Source: Flavihumibacter petaseus NBRC 106054
GTDB taxonomy: Bacteria > Bacteroidota > Bacteroidia > Chitinophagales > Chitinophagaceae
Length of the DNA: 64,000 nt
Assembly (NCBI RefSeq): GCF_000974785.1
Contig: NZ_BBWV01000001.1
Location: forward strand, 434,001-498,000
Direction: 5' to 3'
The position numbers and the translations under genes are program-made. The notes below the pieces were generated by a model that had not been told where the DNA came from, did no database searches, and saw nothing but the letters and a program-made list of their open reading frames with translations. How positions within the stretch are numbered: position 1 is the first letter of the stretch; every line of letters starts with the position of its first letter. Below are positions 17,616 through 26,401 of the stretch, in pieces.

Positions 17616-20171
17616 ATGGAAACCAGAAGATCCTTTCTCAAAAAAGCAACAGTAATGGGTGGCGCATCCGGGCTGTTGCAGATCCTGCCCGAATCTATCC
17701 AGAAAGCAATGGCCATCGACCCTGCCCCTGGTTCTTCCTGGCAGGATGCGGAACATATCGTATTTCTGATGCAGGAGAACCGTTCCTTCGATCACACTTA
17801 TGGCAGCCTGCAGGGCGTGCGTGGTTTTAATGATCCCCGCGCCGTCCGCCTGCCTGGTGACCGGCCCGTTTGGTTGCAGGCCGATCCGCAAGGCAATACT
17901 TACGCACCCTTTCACCTGGATATAAAAAATACCAAAGCAACCTGGATGAGCTCCCTGCCGCATTCCTGGGCCAACCAGGTAGATGCGCGCAACGATGGCC
18001 GTTATGACCGCTGGCTCGAAGCCAAACCTTCCGGTCACGAAGCCTACCGGCGCATGCCCCTTACCCTTGGATACCATACCCGGGCCGATATCCCCTTCTA
18101 CTACGCACTCGCCGATGCCTTTACTGTGTGCGATCAGAATTTCTGTTCCTCACTCACCGGCACTACACCCAACCGCCTGTATTTCTGGACCGGTACCATC
18201 CGCGGCAAGCACGATCCCAACGCCATCGCCTGCGTCTGGAACGAAGACGCTGACCTCGATACTATGGCCAGCTGGACCACCTACCCCGAGCGCCTCGAAA
18301 AGGAAGGTGTTTCCTGGAAGGTTTACCAGAATGAGATCACTGCAGATACCGGTTTCGAAGGCGAAGAAGATCCCTGGCTCGGAAACTTTGGCGATAACCC
18401 GCTGGAATACCTCAGCCACTACCATATCAAACTGCACCCACGGTACATTGCCAACCTCCCCAAAGCCGCACAGAAACTACAGGCCGTCCTCAGCAAACGG
18501 CAATCAGAACTCGCTGCCCTGCCCGCCGGTGAGTCTGCAGAGAAGGTCAGCAAGTTGAAAAATGAAATAACCTGGCTTGAGCAGTCAATCAACCGTAATG
18601 CCAAAGAACAACAGGAATATACCCTGGAAAAATACAACGCCCTTCCGTCCTTTGCAAAAGCCATCCATGAAAAAGCATTCACCACCAATACTGGTGATCC
18701 CGCCTTCCGCCAGCTTGATGTACTGAAATACAATGACGGCACGCAGGATCGTGAAATGAAAATGCCGAAAGGCGATGTGCTGCACCAGTTCCGGGAAGAT
18801 GTGAACAAAGGCAAACTGCCCACGGTATCGTGGCTGGTAGCGCCGGAGAATTTCTCCGACCACCCTTCCGCCGCCTGGTATGGCGCCTGGTATATCAGTG
18901 AAGTAATGGATATCCTGACGAAGAATCCGGAAGTCTGGAAGAAGACCATCTTCATCCTTACGTACGATGAGAATGACGGTTACTTCGATCACGTGCCACC
19001 TTTCGCCGTGCCCCGTCCCAATGATCCATCCACCGGAAAAGCATCTGCAGGTATCGATACTGCCCTGGAATACGTTGCGACCGCCGCACAACAATCCAAA
19101 ACAGATCCTGCCCGCATCAGCCCCATCGGACTCGGATACCGTGTACCGATGGTGATCGCCTCCCCCTGGAGCCGCGGTGGCTATGTCAATTCAGAAGTAT
19201 TTGACCATACCTCCTCACTGCAATTCCTGGAGAAATTCCTGGAAAAGAAATTCCGCAAAAAGATCACGGAAGAAAATATTACCGCTTGGCGCCGCGCCAT
19301 TTGCGGTGACCTTACTTCCACCTTCCGTACGTGGAACGGTGAGGCCATCCCTACCCCCCAATCCCTGGACCGCGATCATTTTCTCGAAAGCATCCACCAG
19401 GCACAATTCAAAAAGGTGCCGGACAACTACTATCAATTAACGCCGGCAGAAATTGAGCAGGTAAGTAAGGCCTCTTTTTCCGCACCCCCCGCTGCCTTCA
19501 TGCCGCAGCAGGAAAAAGGCACGCGTCCCGCGTCCGCGCTCCCATACGAACTGAAAGTAAACGGCGGCCTCACCGAGGACCGCAAACAGTTCCGTATCGC
19601 CTTCACTGCTGCCAACACCGTATTCGGTGATCACGCCGCCGGTGCACCCTTCCAGGTCTATGCCCCCGGCACCTACGCTGGTCAAAACGTCCGCACCTGG
19701 GACTATACCGTGAAAGCCGGTGACACCCTGGAAGACGCCTGGCCGCTCAGCGCCTTCGCGAACAACCATTACCACCTCCGCGTTTACGGCCCCAATGGTT
19801 TCTTCCGCGAGTTCGCCGGCGAAACCGATGCCCCGGCCCTGGAAATCCTGGTTGATCCCGAACGCGTGGCAGGCAAACCTTCCCAACTTACCGGCAACCT
19901 GCAGGTTGTACTGCTCAACCGCAGCAATAAATCCCTTAAAGTGGATCTCACTGATAACAGCTATCACCAACCGAAAAAATCAGTAACCCTCGATGCTGCC
20001 GGCAAAAAAGGCGCCCGCACCAGTATCGTAATAAACCTTGCAAAAAGTTTCTCCTGGTATGACCTGACGATTGCCGTCAACGGCAACACCACCACCTACC
20101 AGCGCTTTGCCGGCAAAGTAGAAACCGGCAAATCCGGACAAACTGATCCCCTGATGGGCCGGGTGTCATAA
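17616..20171 (+). CDS. Phosphocholine-specific phospholipase C, Tat-exported
   Basis: The 851-residue protein starts METRRSFLKK, a twin-arginine signal. The alkaline-phosphatase-fold catalytic domain (about 45-600) has the family motifs ENRSFDHTYGSLQGVRGFND near residue 55, the TGTTPNR block near 185 holding the expected nucleophile, and DENDGYFDHVPPF from about 450. Two C-terminal beta domains (DUF756, about 640-740 and 750-840) complete the usual architecture and length. It would hydrolyse phosphatidylcholine or sphingomyelin to diacylglycerol or ceramide and phosphocholine outside the cytoplasm, a way to take phosphate or choline from eukaryotic lipids. TAAATTTA shortly before the ATG resembles a -7 box. 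Acid phosphatase AcpA is a related alternative, but the C-terminal repeats favour phospholipase C. Confidence 0.92.
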   Translation: METRRSFLKKATVMGGASGLLQILPESIQKAMAIDPAPGSSWQDAEHIVFLMQENRSFDHTYGSLQGVRGFNDPRAVRLPGDRPVWLQADPQGNTYAPFHLDIKNTKATWMSSLPHSWANQVDARNDGRYDRWLEAKPSGHEAYRRMPLTLGYHTRADIPFYYALADAFTVCDQNFCSSLTGTTPNRLYFWTGTIRGKHDPNAIACVWNEDADLDTMASWTTYPERLEKEGVSWKVYQNEITADTGFEGEEDPWLGNFGDNPLEYLSHYHIKLHPRYIANLPKAAQKLQAVLSKRQSELAALPAGESAEKVSKLKNEITWLEQSINRNAKEQQEYTLEKYNALPSFAKAIHEKAFTTNTGDPAFRQLDVLKYNDGTQDREMKMPKGDVLHQFREDVNKGKLPTVSWLVAPENFSDHPSAAWYGAWYISEVMDILTKNPEVWKKTIFILTYDENDGYFDHVPPFAVPRPNDPSTGKASAGIDTALEYVATAAQQSKTDPARISPIGLGYRVPMVIASPWSRGGYVNSEVFDHTSSLQFLEKFLEKKFRKKITEENITAWRRAICGDLTSTFRTWNGEAIPTPQSLDRDHFLESIHQAQFKKVPDNYYQLTPAEIEQVSKASFSAPPAAFMPQQEKGTRPASALPYELKVNGGLTEDRKQFRIAFTAANTVFGDHAAGAPFQVYAPGTYAGQNVRTWDYTVKAGDTLEDAWPLSAFANNHYHLRVYGPNGFFREFAGETDAPALEILVDPERVAGKPSQLTGNLQVVLLNRSNKSLKVDLTDNSYHQPKKSVTLDAAGKKGARTSIVINLAKSFSWYDLTIAVNGNTTTYQRFAGKVETGKSGQTDPLMGRVS

Positions 20172-20357
20172 CCACCGCTCCACCTTTTTCTTTGCGGCTT
20201 TGCTCCTTTGCGTGGCGCGAAGCGCGCCATTGCGTGAAAAATCTCCGTGTGAAACACCTGCCAAAGCTTGACCGCAGGCAGGAAAAGTATCAGCAATTGC
20301 GGGAAAAGTATCAGCATTGCGCGAACGCCGCAGGCGCGCACGAAGTAACTTTCCGGC
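20172..20357 (+). repeat. Repeat-rich intergenic region (TTTGCG runs, 15-bp direct repeat, GC-rich hairpin)
   Basis: This 186-base spacer holds three TTTGC copies in a row (about 20190-20212), a hairpin with arms GGCGCG/CGCGCC at 20214-20228, then TTGCGTGAAAAATC. Further on GGAAAAGTATCAGCA occurs twice at 20281-20295 and 20302-20316, a 21-base period. The CTTTGCG...CTTTGCG...TTGCGTGAAAAA pattern resembles an intergenic repeat I have met in many environmental bacterial genomes. No gene is visible here. Confidence 0.6.
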
Positions 20358-22862
20358 ATGCGAAAAATTGTTTGCCTGACATTTCTGCTGATGCTGCTGC
20401 ATCTGGCGGGAACCGCCCAGAAGAAACGCCCTGCAGGCTTCTTCCTCAACGACAAGGAATACCTCGAAAACGGGGCCGTTAACGTAATGCTCGCACATGA
20501 CTTCTACCCGGAAGGACACCAGGGCGGTGTGGGCATCATCCAGATGGGACAACGCGTTGCCACCAATGGTGATCTCCGCCTGGAGCCGACACCCGGACAA
20601 TGGTCACCCATCCCGAAAGTAGGAAAACGCGTGATCGACGCCGCCACCGGTACTGTCAGCGTGCGCATGGAATATCCAGACAGCTCCATCGACCGCAAGG
20701 GCTTCAACCCGATCATCTATCCGGATCTGCATTTTGCCTATACGATCAAAGTAAAACCTGAAGGCAATTCTTTCCGGATCATCGTGGACCTGGAAAAACC
20801 GCTGCCCGAAGACTGGATTGGCAAAGTAGGGTTCAATATCGAACTCTTTCCCGGGGTACTCTTTGGCAAGAGCTGGTATATGGATCAGCAGTCCGGCATC
20901 TTCCCTGCACAATCCTACAGCCAGATGGTGAAAGACAATGAGGGCAAATGGCAGGCGGCGCCCATGGCATCCGGCCATAAACTGGTGGTGGTTCCGGATG
21001 ACCCCATGCAAAAACTGGTGATTGAAAACAGGAAAGGCGATGGACTGCAACTGATCGATGGCCGTTCGCTGCATACCAACGGCTGGTATATCGTGCGCTC
21101 GCTTGTACCGAAGGGTGCAACCACCAATGCGATCGAATGGCTGGTGACGCCGAACAATGTGGAGAGATGGAAATCATCGCCCGTGGTGCAGGTATCGCAG
21201 GTGGGATATCATCCCGCGCAACCAAAATTCGCGGTAGTGGAACTTGACAAAAATGACAAGGCCCGTCCCGCTATACAACTGAAACGCATCAATCCCGATG
21301 GTGCTTCACAAACTGTCCTGCAAAAAGCAGGTACAGAGTGGGGCGATTTCCTGCGGTATCATTACCTGAAATTTGATTTCAGCAGTATTCAGCAGCCAGG
21401 AATGTATTTCATTCAGTATGGCAGCCATCGCAGTGAACCATTTAAGATTGATAACAAAGTATACCAGAATAATGTGTGGCAGCCGACGCTCGAATATTTC
21501 CTGCCGGTACAGATGTGCCATATCCGCGTGAATGACAAGTACCGCGTTTGGCATGGCGCCTGTCACCTCGATGATGCGCTGATGGCACCGGTCGATTCTA
21601 ATCACTTTGACGGGTATATCCAGGGACATGAAACGATGACGCGTTTTCAGCCTGGTGATCCGGTACCGGGACTGAACCGTGGTGCCTGGCACGATGCCGG
21701 CGACTATGACCTGCGCGTCGAATCGCAGGCGGAAACTGTCTGGGGACTGACCCTGGCGTATGAAGCATTCCATCCGCAGACAGACAATACCACCATAGAT
21801 CAGAAGAACCTTGTAGTGGAAATCCAGCAGCCGGATGGCAAGAATGATCTCCTGCAGCAGATTGAACATGGCCTTTTGAGTATTGTCGGCGGCTACCAGA
21901 ACCTTGGCAGGTTCTATCGCGGAATAATAGAACCGACTTTGCGGCAGTATGTGATGCTGGGCGACCCCATCAATCTGACAGACAACAAGGTTTATCCCGA
22001 TCACAAAATTTTACCTGCCACACCACCTGTCGGCCTGCCGAATTCCATGGATGACCGCTGGGTATTCACGGAGAACAATCCGCATCGCGAACTCGAGGCC
22101 GCTGCAGCGCTGGCTGCCGCTTCCCGTGTAATGAAAGGCTACAACGACACACTCGCATCACAATGCCTTAATATCGCCCAACAAATCTGGAGCATTACGA
22201 AAGAAAAAAATCCGCTCGACCGGGCGGCACTGGCTGCAGAATTGCTGATTTCCACCGGCGAAAAAACATACAGTGATTTTCTGAGAGCACATGTACAGGA
22301 GATCGCGGCTAAGGCAGACCGTTATATCTGGCAGGTGGGAAGAACTATACCGTTGATCAATGACGCCGCCTACACGAAAACACTGGAGGATGCAGTAAAG
22401 ACCCTGTATGCCGGGATCCAGGCGGCAGGTAAAAAAACGCCCTATGGTGTTCCCTACGAACCCAATATCTGGGGGGCCGGTTGGGGCATCCAGAACTTCG
22501 GTTTCCGGCAGTACTTCCTGCACGAGGCTTTCCCTAAAATTGTTCCTGCTGATGATATGCTCGCAGCGATCAACTTCGTACTGGGTTGTCACCCCGGTTC
22601 CAACCGGGCCTCCTTTGTGTCTGGTGTGGGTGCCAACTCAATGACGACCGGCTACGGCTTCAACCGTGCGGACTGGTCCTATATTCCGGGTGGAATTGTT
22701 TCGGGCACAGCGTTGATCCGCCCGGATTTTCCGGAGCTGATGCACTGGCCTTATTTCTGGCAACAGGCGGAATATGTGCTGGGTGGTGGCACAACCGACT
22801 ATCTCTTTATCATTCTTGCAGCCGATCACCTATTGAATCAGCAAGGAACCGGCAAAAGATAA
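20358..22862 (+). CDS. Glycoside hydrolase family 9 protein with N-terminal Ig-like domain
   Basis: The 834-residue protein has a signal peptide (about 1-20), an N-terminal region of about 250 residues of unassigned beta structure, a cellulase N-terminal Ig-like domain (about 275-360, starting VVQVSQVGYHPAQPKFAVVE) and a GH9 (alpha/alpha)6 barrel (about 375-830). Key blocks are AWHDAGDYD at 443-451, which carries the nucleophile/base Asp pair (D446, D449), and WPYFWQQAEYVLGGG with E805 as the likely general acid. GH9 enzymes cut beta-1,4-glucans such as cellulose, and some act as exo-glucosaminidases or on xyloglucan; the extra N-terminal domain is unusual for plain cellulases. It stands alone, transcribed in the same direction as the phospholipase C gene. 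Confidence 0.88.
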   Translation: MRKIVCLTFLLMLLHLAGTAQKKRPAGFFLNDKEYLENGAVNVMLAHDFYPEGHQGGVGIIQMGQRVATNGDLRLEPTPGQWSPIPKVGKRVIDAATGTVSVRMEYPDSSIDRKGFNPIIYPDLHFAYTIKVKPEGNSFRIIVDLEKPLPEDWIGKVGFNIELFPGVLFGKSWYMDQQSGIFPAQSYSQMVKDNEGKWQAAPMASGHKLVVVPDDPMQKLVIENRKGDGLQLIDGRSLHTNGWYIVRSLVPKGATTNAIEWLVTPNNVERWKSSPVVQVSQVGYHPAQPKFAVVELDKNDKARPAIQLKRINPDGASQTVLQKAGTEWGDFLRYHYLKFDFSSIQQPGMYFIQYGSHRSEPFKIDNKVYQNNVWQPTLEYFLPVQMCHIRVNDKYRVWHGACHLDDALMAPVDSNHFDGYIQGHETMTRFQPGDPVPGLNRGAWHDAGDYDLRVESQAETVWGLTLAYEAFHPQTDNTTIDQKNLVVEIQQPDGKNDLLQQIEHGLLSIVGGYQNLGRFYRGIIEPTLRQYVMLGDPINLTDNKVYPDHKILPATPPVGLPNSMDDRWVFTENNPHRELEAAAALAAASRVMKGYNDTLASQCLNIAQQIWSITKEKNPLDRAALAAELLISTGEKTYSDFLRAHVQEIAAKADRYIWQVGRTIPLINDAAYTKTLEDAVKTLYAGIQAAGKKTPYGVPYEPNIWGAGWGIQNFGFRQYFLHEAFPKIVPADDMLAAINFVLGCHPGSNRASFVSGVGANSMTTGYGFNRADWSYIPGGIVSGTALIRPDFPELMHWPYFWQQAEYVLGGGTTDYLFIILAADHLLNQQGTGKR

Positions 22863-22883
22863 GAACCAAACCCAGCCCCAAAA

Positions 22884-22915
22884 CCTCCTGATTTTCATTC
22901 AGGTGGATTTCTTCT
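22884..22915 (+). terminator. Probable intrinsic terminator after GH9 gene
   Basis: CCTCCTGA (22884-22891) and TCAGGTGG (22899-22906) form an 8-bp stem with one mismatch and a 7-base loop, followed by the T-rich ATTTCTTCT. It lies 22 bases after the GH9 stop codon. Confidence 0.5.
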
Positions 22916-22932
22916 GTTGAGTGGGAGTGTCA

Positions 22933-23123
22933 TTTTACAAAATTGATCAATTTGTAAAACCGAGTGAAATGAGCCACTGGCCTGCATTTGATAGCCGTAT
23001 GTGAATAATACGTTTATGTATCAGCCGTTACAAGGCCCTATTTTCCAACCTACAATATCCACTTAGAAACGCGTATGTTTCTGAAACGTAATCTGGTGGC
23101 TCATTTCACTGGGTTTTACTAAA
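22933..23123. repeat. Palindrome and long inverted repeat, possible miniature element
   Basis: The intergenic stretch 22863-23181 has no gene. It contains a near-perfect 27-bp palindrome (22933-22959, centre TTGATCAA) whose right half runs into an inverted repeat: AGTGAAATGAGCCAC (22963-22977) is exactly repeated in reverse complement at 23096-23110, and the match extends outward through GTAAAAC to about 31 bases with a few differences. About 118 unique bases lie between the cores. This is the shape of a small non-autonomous element or a very long hairpin. The right arm has a relative at 47471-47527. Confidence 0.7.
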
Positions 23124-23181
23124 TGCCCGGTTTCAAAAAACAGCCCCCATTTCGACAAGGCATCTGTCTTTACATAAGCCC

Positions 23182-24555
23182 CTAATTCCCCGTGGGCAAA
23201 CTTTTCAGGTTGATCGCCGGAGCACTTCCAACTGCAGCACGCTGAAACGTCGATCCAATCGGTGTAAAGTGGTCAAAGAAGCCATCATTTTTCAGGTAAA
23301 AACGTTTGCCGTCTGAACCACCCGCGTAGTCTTTCCTGTAGCCTATGCGCGCTGTATTGTCGGCCGTGAATTTTGCGGAAGTCAGTTGCACCCATTTGCC
23401 ACTGGCATCGGCCGCCCACTGGTTGCCGAAAAAGACCTGGCGTGAAAGCGTTCCGGTTTCTGGTATAAAGTTTTCGAGAAAAGAATGCAAGCGTGTCAAC
23501 CAGGTGTTCGTTCCCGGCCGCTGGAACGACGCGATCATCCGCCAGCCGTCATTAACGGCAGCACCACCCGCTTCCGGATCGCGGAACCATGCGGTATAGG
23601 TTGTCATTCCTTTCCCATTGGGCACACCACGTAACAAGAAACCGTAGGTGCGGCCAGCTTTCCAGGGAAAGCGCAGAAAACTTTGTCCACCGGAGCCTTC
23701 ATTCCCAAACTCACCGGTATACACGTCCTTCCCTTTACCCAGCATCCTGATCTTCTGGCTGTCTGGGATCAGTTTAGGATCATCGGTATGAAACGGACTC
23801 CAAACGGAAAACAACACCCTTCTTTCCGTGGGAGAATTTACCTGCATCCCGAAATAGCCTTCGCCAAAACCATTCGCCATAAAATAGGAACCGACCTGAT
23901 CCTCACCTTCCGGAACAGTTACTTCATTGTAGAACCATTCTGCCGCAAAATCCTTTGGTAGCATATAATTGAGGTGAACAGACGGTCCGCGGCGGCCCCA
24001 ATAGAAATAGTTGCCTTCATTGTTCTTTACATAATTATTCTCTCCTGATAACGCATCGCCTTCCAGGCGATAGGCTTTAATGCCACTTTCTGAAAGTTTG
24101 GCTGCAGCAGCTGCTTCTTCATCTTCTTCATCTTGCCCTTCACCCTGTTTACCTGTTTGCTTCGCATCCGGCTTTTTATGTTCTTTCGAATTGGCGCGGC
24201 CATAGGCATATACCGATCTTGTCTGCAAAGCCCCGGCAAAGAGGGCATGATAGCCGGAATCTGCAAGCTGCCATTCGCCCACCTTCACAAAACCAGTATC
24301 CCCTGCAGGAAGCATTACCGACTTTTTCTCATCATTCAGGCTGAAGGTCCACTTTCCGCCTTTACCATCCCCCTTGATATAAACCACCACATTACCCGCC
24401 CGGCTCGTCCGGAACCATGTCTCCCATCCCGCCGGCTGCGCGGCCCAGGAATTGCCCGCAAAGGGAACCTCTATAACATTGCTTTTTTCCTGCCCTGTCG
24501 CAAACAAACTCAACACCATTAACGTGGCTAAAAATGTTCCTGAACTAAACTTCAT
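23182..24555 (-). CDS. DUF3472 (with DUF5077) domain secreted protein
   Basis: The 457-residue protein has a signal peptide (about 1-21), an N-terminal DUF5077-like beta domain (about 25-125) and a DUF3472 region (about 190-440) with the typical YFYWGRRGPSVHLNYMLP block. Between them sits a charged low-complexity linker (about 127-155, rich in Lys, Glu, Asp and Ala). The family is exported and conserved in Bacteroidota and Planctomycetota; function is unknown, although the fold suggests carbohydrate binding. It is a single gene convergent with the GH9 gene and divergent from the S10 peptidase gene. Confidence 0.8.
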   Translation of the reverse strand: MKFSSGTFLATLMVLSLFATGQEKSNVIEVPFAGNSWAAQPAGWETWFRTSRAGNVVVYIKGDGKGGKWTFSLNDEKKSVMLPAGDTGFVKVGEWQLADSGYHALFAGALQTRSVYAYGRANSKEHKKPDAKQTGKQGEGQDEEDEEAAAAAKLSESGIKAYRLEGDALSGENNYVKNNEGNYFYWGRRGPSVHLNYMLPKDFAAEWFYNEVTVPEGEDQVGSYFMANGFGEGYFGMQVNSPTERRVLFSVWSPFHTDDPKLIPDSQKIRMLGKGKDVYTGEFGNEGSGGQSFLRFPWKAGRTYGFLLRGVPNGKGMTTYTAWFRDPEAGGAAVNDGWRMIASFQRPGTNTWLTRLHSFLENFIPETGTLSRQVFFGNQWAADASGKWVQLTSAKFTADNTARIGYRKDYAGGSDGKRFYLKNDGFFDHFTPIGSTFQRAAVGSAPAINLKSLPTGN

Positions 24556-24708
24556 GCTACCATCAGATTATTCAGTCAAGATAGAAAATAGACGCGATCT
24601 GCAAGCAACAAACGATTGCGCGTCTTTTACCAAATACTACCTTACCAGGGTAAACCCTTATCCAATATCCAAATGCAACAATGTCCCTTCATCACCCATG
24701 CAACTACT

Positions 24709-24740
24709 AAACTCCCAAACCCCCAAACTTCTAAACATTC
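24709..24740 (+). repeat. Four 8-bp tandem repeats (AAACNNNN) just upstream of promoter box
   Basis: Four successive octamers start with AAAC: AAACTCCC, AAACCCCC, AAACTTCT, AAACATTC. The array ends 3 bases before the TACATTTG -7 box of the S10 peptidase gene, where the -33 region should be. Addition or loss of a unit would change promoter geometry. Confidence 0.6.
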
Positions 24741-24743
24741 CTT

Positions 24744-24751
24744 TACATTTG
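24744..24751 (+). promoter_or_regulatory. -7 promoter box (TACATTTG) of S10 peptidase gene
   Basis: TACATTTG matches TAnnTTTG exactly and ends 5 bases before the ATG at 24757. Transcription would begin at or next to the start codon, so this mRNA may be leaderless, and the in-frame upstream ATG at 24616 cannot be the start if this promoter is used. No clear TTG at -33. Confidence 0.5.
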
Positions 24752-24756
24752 ACGGC

Positions 24757-26298
24757 ATGAAACTTCTCCCCATTCTCGCACTGGGCCTGATCGCCCCCAT
24801 CCTCCTCCACGCACAACCGAAAAACGTGCCACCCGCTGTTCCGGCCAAAGCAGAAAAGTCTGCCGCCACCAGCTCCGGCACCGATATCCCCTTCAACCCC
24901 GACACCCAGATCACTACCGACCATGAAGTGACCATCAAGGGACAAAAAGTGCCCTATAAAGCGACAGCCGGCACACTGCCCGTGTGGGACGAAGAAGGCA
25001 AGACCATCGCGGGCCTCTTCTACACCTATTACGAACGCAGCGATGTAAAAGACCGCGATGCCCGGCCCCTCGTCATCTCCTTCAATGGCGGTCCCGGAAC
25101 GGCTTCTGTCTGGATGCACCTGGCCTATACAGGTCCCAAACTCCTCAAAATAGACGATGAAGGCTATCCGGTACAACCTTATGGCTACAAAGACAACCCC
25201 TATTCTATCCTCGACGTAGCCGACATCGTTTACGTTGACCCCGTTAACACCGGCTTCAGCCGCATCGTCAACAAGGAAACCCCGAAAAGCAAATTCTTCG
25301 GCGTAACCGCCGATATCAAATACCTGGCGGAATGGATCAACAGTTTCGTTTCCCGCACCAACCGCTGGGCCTCCCCGAAATTCCTGATCGGTGAAAGCTA
25401 TGGTACCACCCGCGTGTCCGGTCTCGCCCTCGAACTGCAGCAGGCACAATGGATGTACCTCAACGGTGTCATCCTGGTAAGCCCCACTGAACTGGGTATA
25501 GAAAGAGGTTCCGCTACCGACGCCGCCCTCCGCCTGCCCTATTTCTCAGCAACTGCCTGGTTCCATAAAAAACTGCCGGCCGACCTGCAACAGAAAGACC
25601 TCACGGCCATGCTGCCGGAAGTAGAGAATTTCACCCTTAACGAACTGGTTCCAGCCCTGAACAAAGGCAGTCTCCTGCCTGATGCCGACCGCAAAACTAT
25701 CGCGGCCAAAATGGCCCGTTACAGCGGACTTTCAGAAGCAGTGATCCTCCAGAATAACCTTGACATTTCCCCCAATCTTTTCTGGAAAGAACTCATGCGC
25801 GAAAAAGGCTTCACTGTAGGCCGCCTCGACTCCCGCTACCTGGGTATCGATAAAGCCAATGCCGGTGAAAGTCCCGACTACAATGCCGAGCTGACCTCCT
25901 GGCTGCACTCCTTCACCCCGCCGATCAACATGTATCTCCGTGAAGAACTGAAATGGAAGACCGACCTGAAATATTACATGTTCGGCCCCGTGCATCCGTG
26001 GGACCGTAACGGCGATCATACCGCCGAAAACCTCCGCCAGGCAATGGCCATGAACCCGTACCTCCACCTGATGGTGCAATCCGGCTACTATGATGGCGCC
26101 TGCGATTATTTTAATGCGAAATACAATATGTACCAGATGGACCCCTCAGGCCGTCTTAAAAACCGGATGCGCTGGGAAGGCTACCGCAGCGGTCACATGA
26201 TGTACCTCCGCAAGGAAGACCTGATCAGCAGCAATGAACATATCAGGGAATTTATTAGAGCCGCCCTGCCCAAAGCAGGCGAACCCGCGAAATACTAG
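24757..26298 (+). CDS. S10 family serine carboxypeptidase
   Basis: The 513-residue exported protein begins with a good signal peptide (MKLLPILALGLIAPILLHAQ) only from this ATG; the frame is open further upstream to 24616 but that extension is not signal-like. It has the alpha/beta-hydrolase fold of peptidase family S10: FNGGPGTASVWMH in the oxyanion region (about 109-121), the nucleophile elbow GESYG with Ser214, Asp446 (GYYDGACDY) and His480 (SGHMMY). It should remove C-terminal residues from peptides in the periplasm or outside. It is a single-gene unit closed by a terminator at 26356. A proline/alanine-rich stretch follows the signal peptide. Confidence 0.9.
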   Translation: MKLLPILALGLIAPILLHAQPKNVPPAVPAKAEKSAATSSGTDIPFNPDTQITTDHEVTIKGQKVPYKATAGTLPVWDEEGKTIAGLFYTYYERSDVKDRDARPLVISFNGGPGTASVWMHLAYTGPKLLKIDDEGYPVQPYGYKDNPYSILDVADIVYVDPVNTGFSRIVNKETPKSKFFGVTADIKYLAEWINSFVSRTNRWASPKFLIGESYGTTRVSGLALELQQAQWMYLNGVILVSPTELGIERGSATDAALRLPYFSATAWFHKKLPADLQQKDLTAMLPEVENFTLNELVPALNKGSLLPDADRKTIAAKMARYSGLSEAVILQNNLDISPNLFWKELMREKGFTVGRLDSRYLGIDKANAGESPDYNAELTSWLHSFTPPINMYLREELKWKTDLKYYMFGPVHPWDRNGDHTAENLRQAMAMNPYLHLMVQSGYYDGACDYFNAKYNMYQMDPSGRLKNRMRWEGYRSGHMMYLRKEDLISSNEHIREFIRAALPKAGEPAKY

Positions 26299-26355
26299 TC
26301 GGGCTGCGGTTGCCCAACAGCGATATTGACCGCTGAACAAAATCGGTTATAAGGG

Positions 26356-26390
26356 AAGGGACAGGATAGTTATCTTGTCCCTTTCTTATT
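26356..26390 (+). terminator. Intrinsic terminator after S10 peptidase gene
   Basis: AAGGGACAGGATA (26356-26368) and TATCTTGTCCCTT (26371-26383) form a 13-bp stem with one G-T pair, followed by TCTTATT. It also covers an alternative upstream TTG start of the next gene, supporting the ATG at 26402. Confidence 0.7.
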
Positions 26391-26401
26391 GGTTCCAACT
26401 T

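Noticed and set aside
24616-24756. Upstream extension of the S10 peptidase frame
   Set aside because: The extra residues are not signal-like, they cover the octamer array and the TACATTTG box, and a proper signal peptide begins at ATG 24757.
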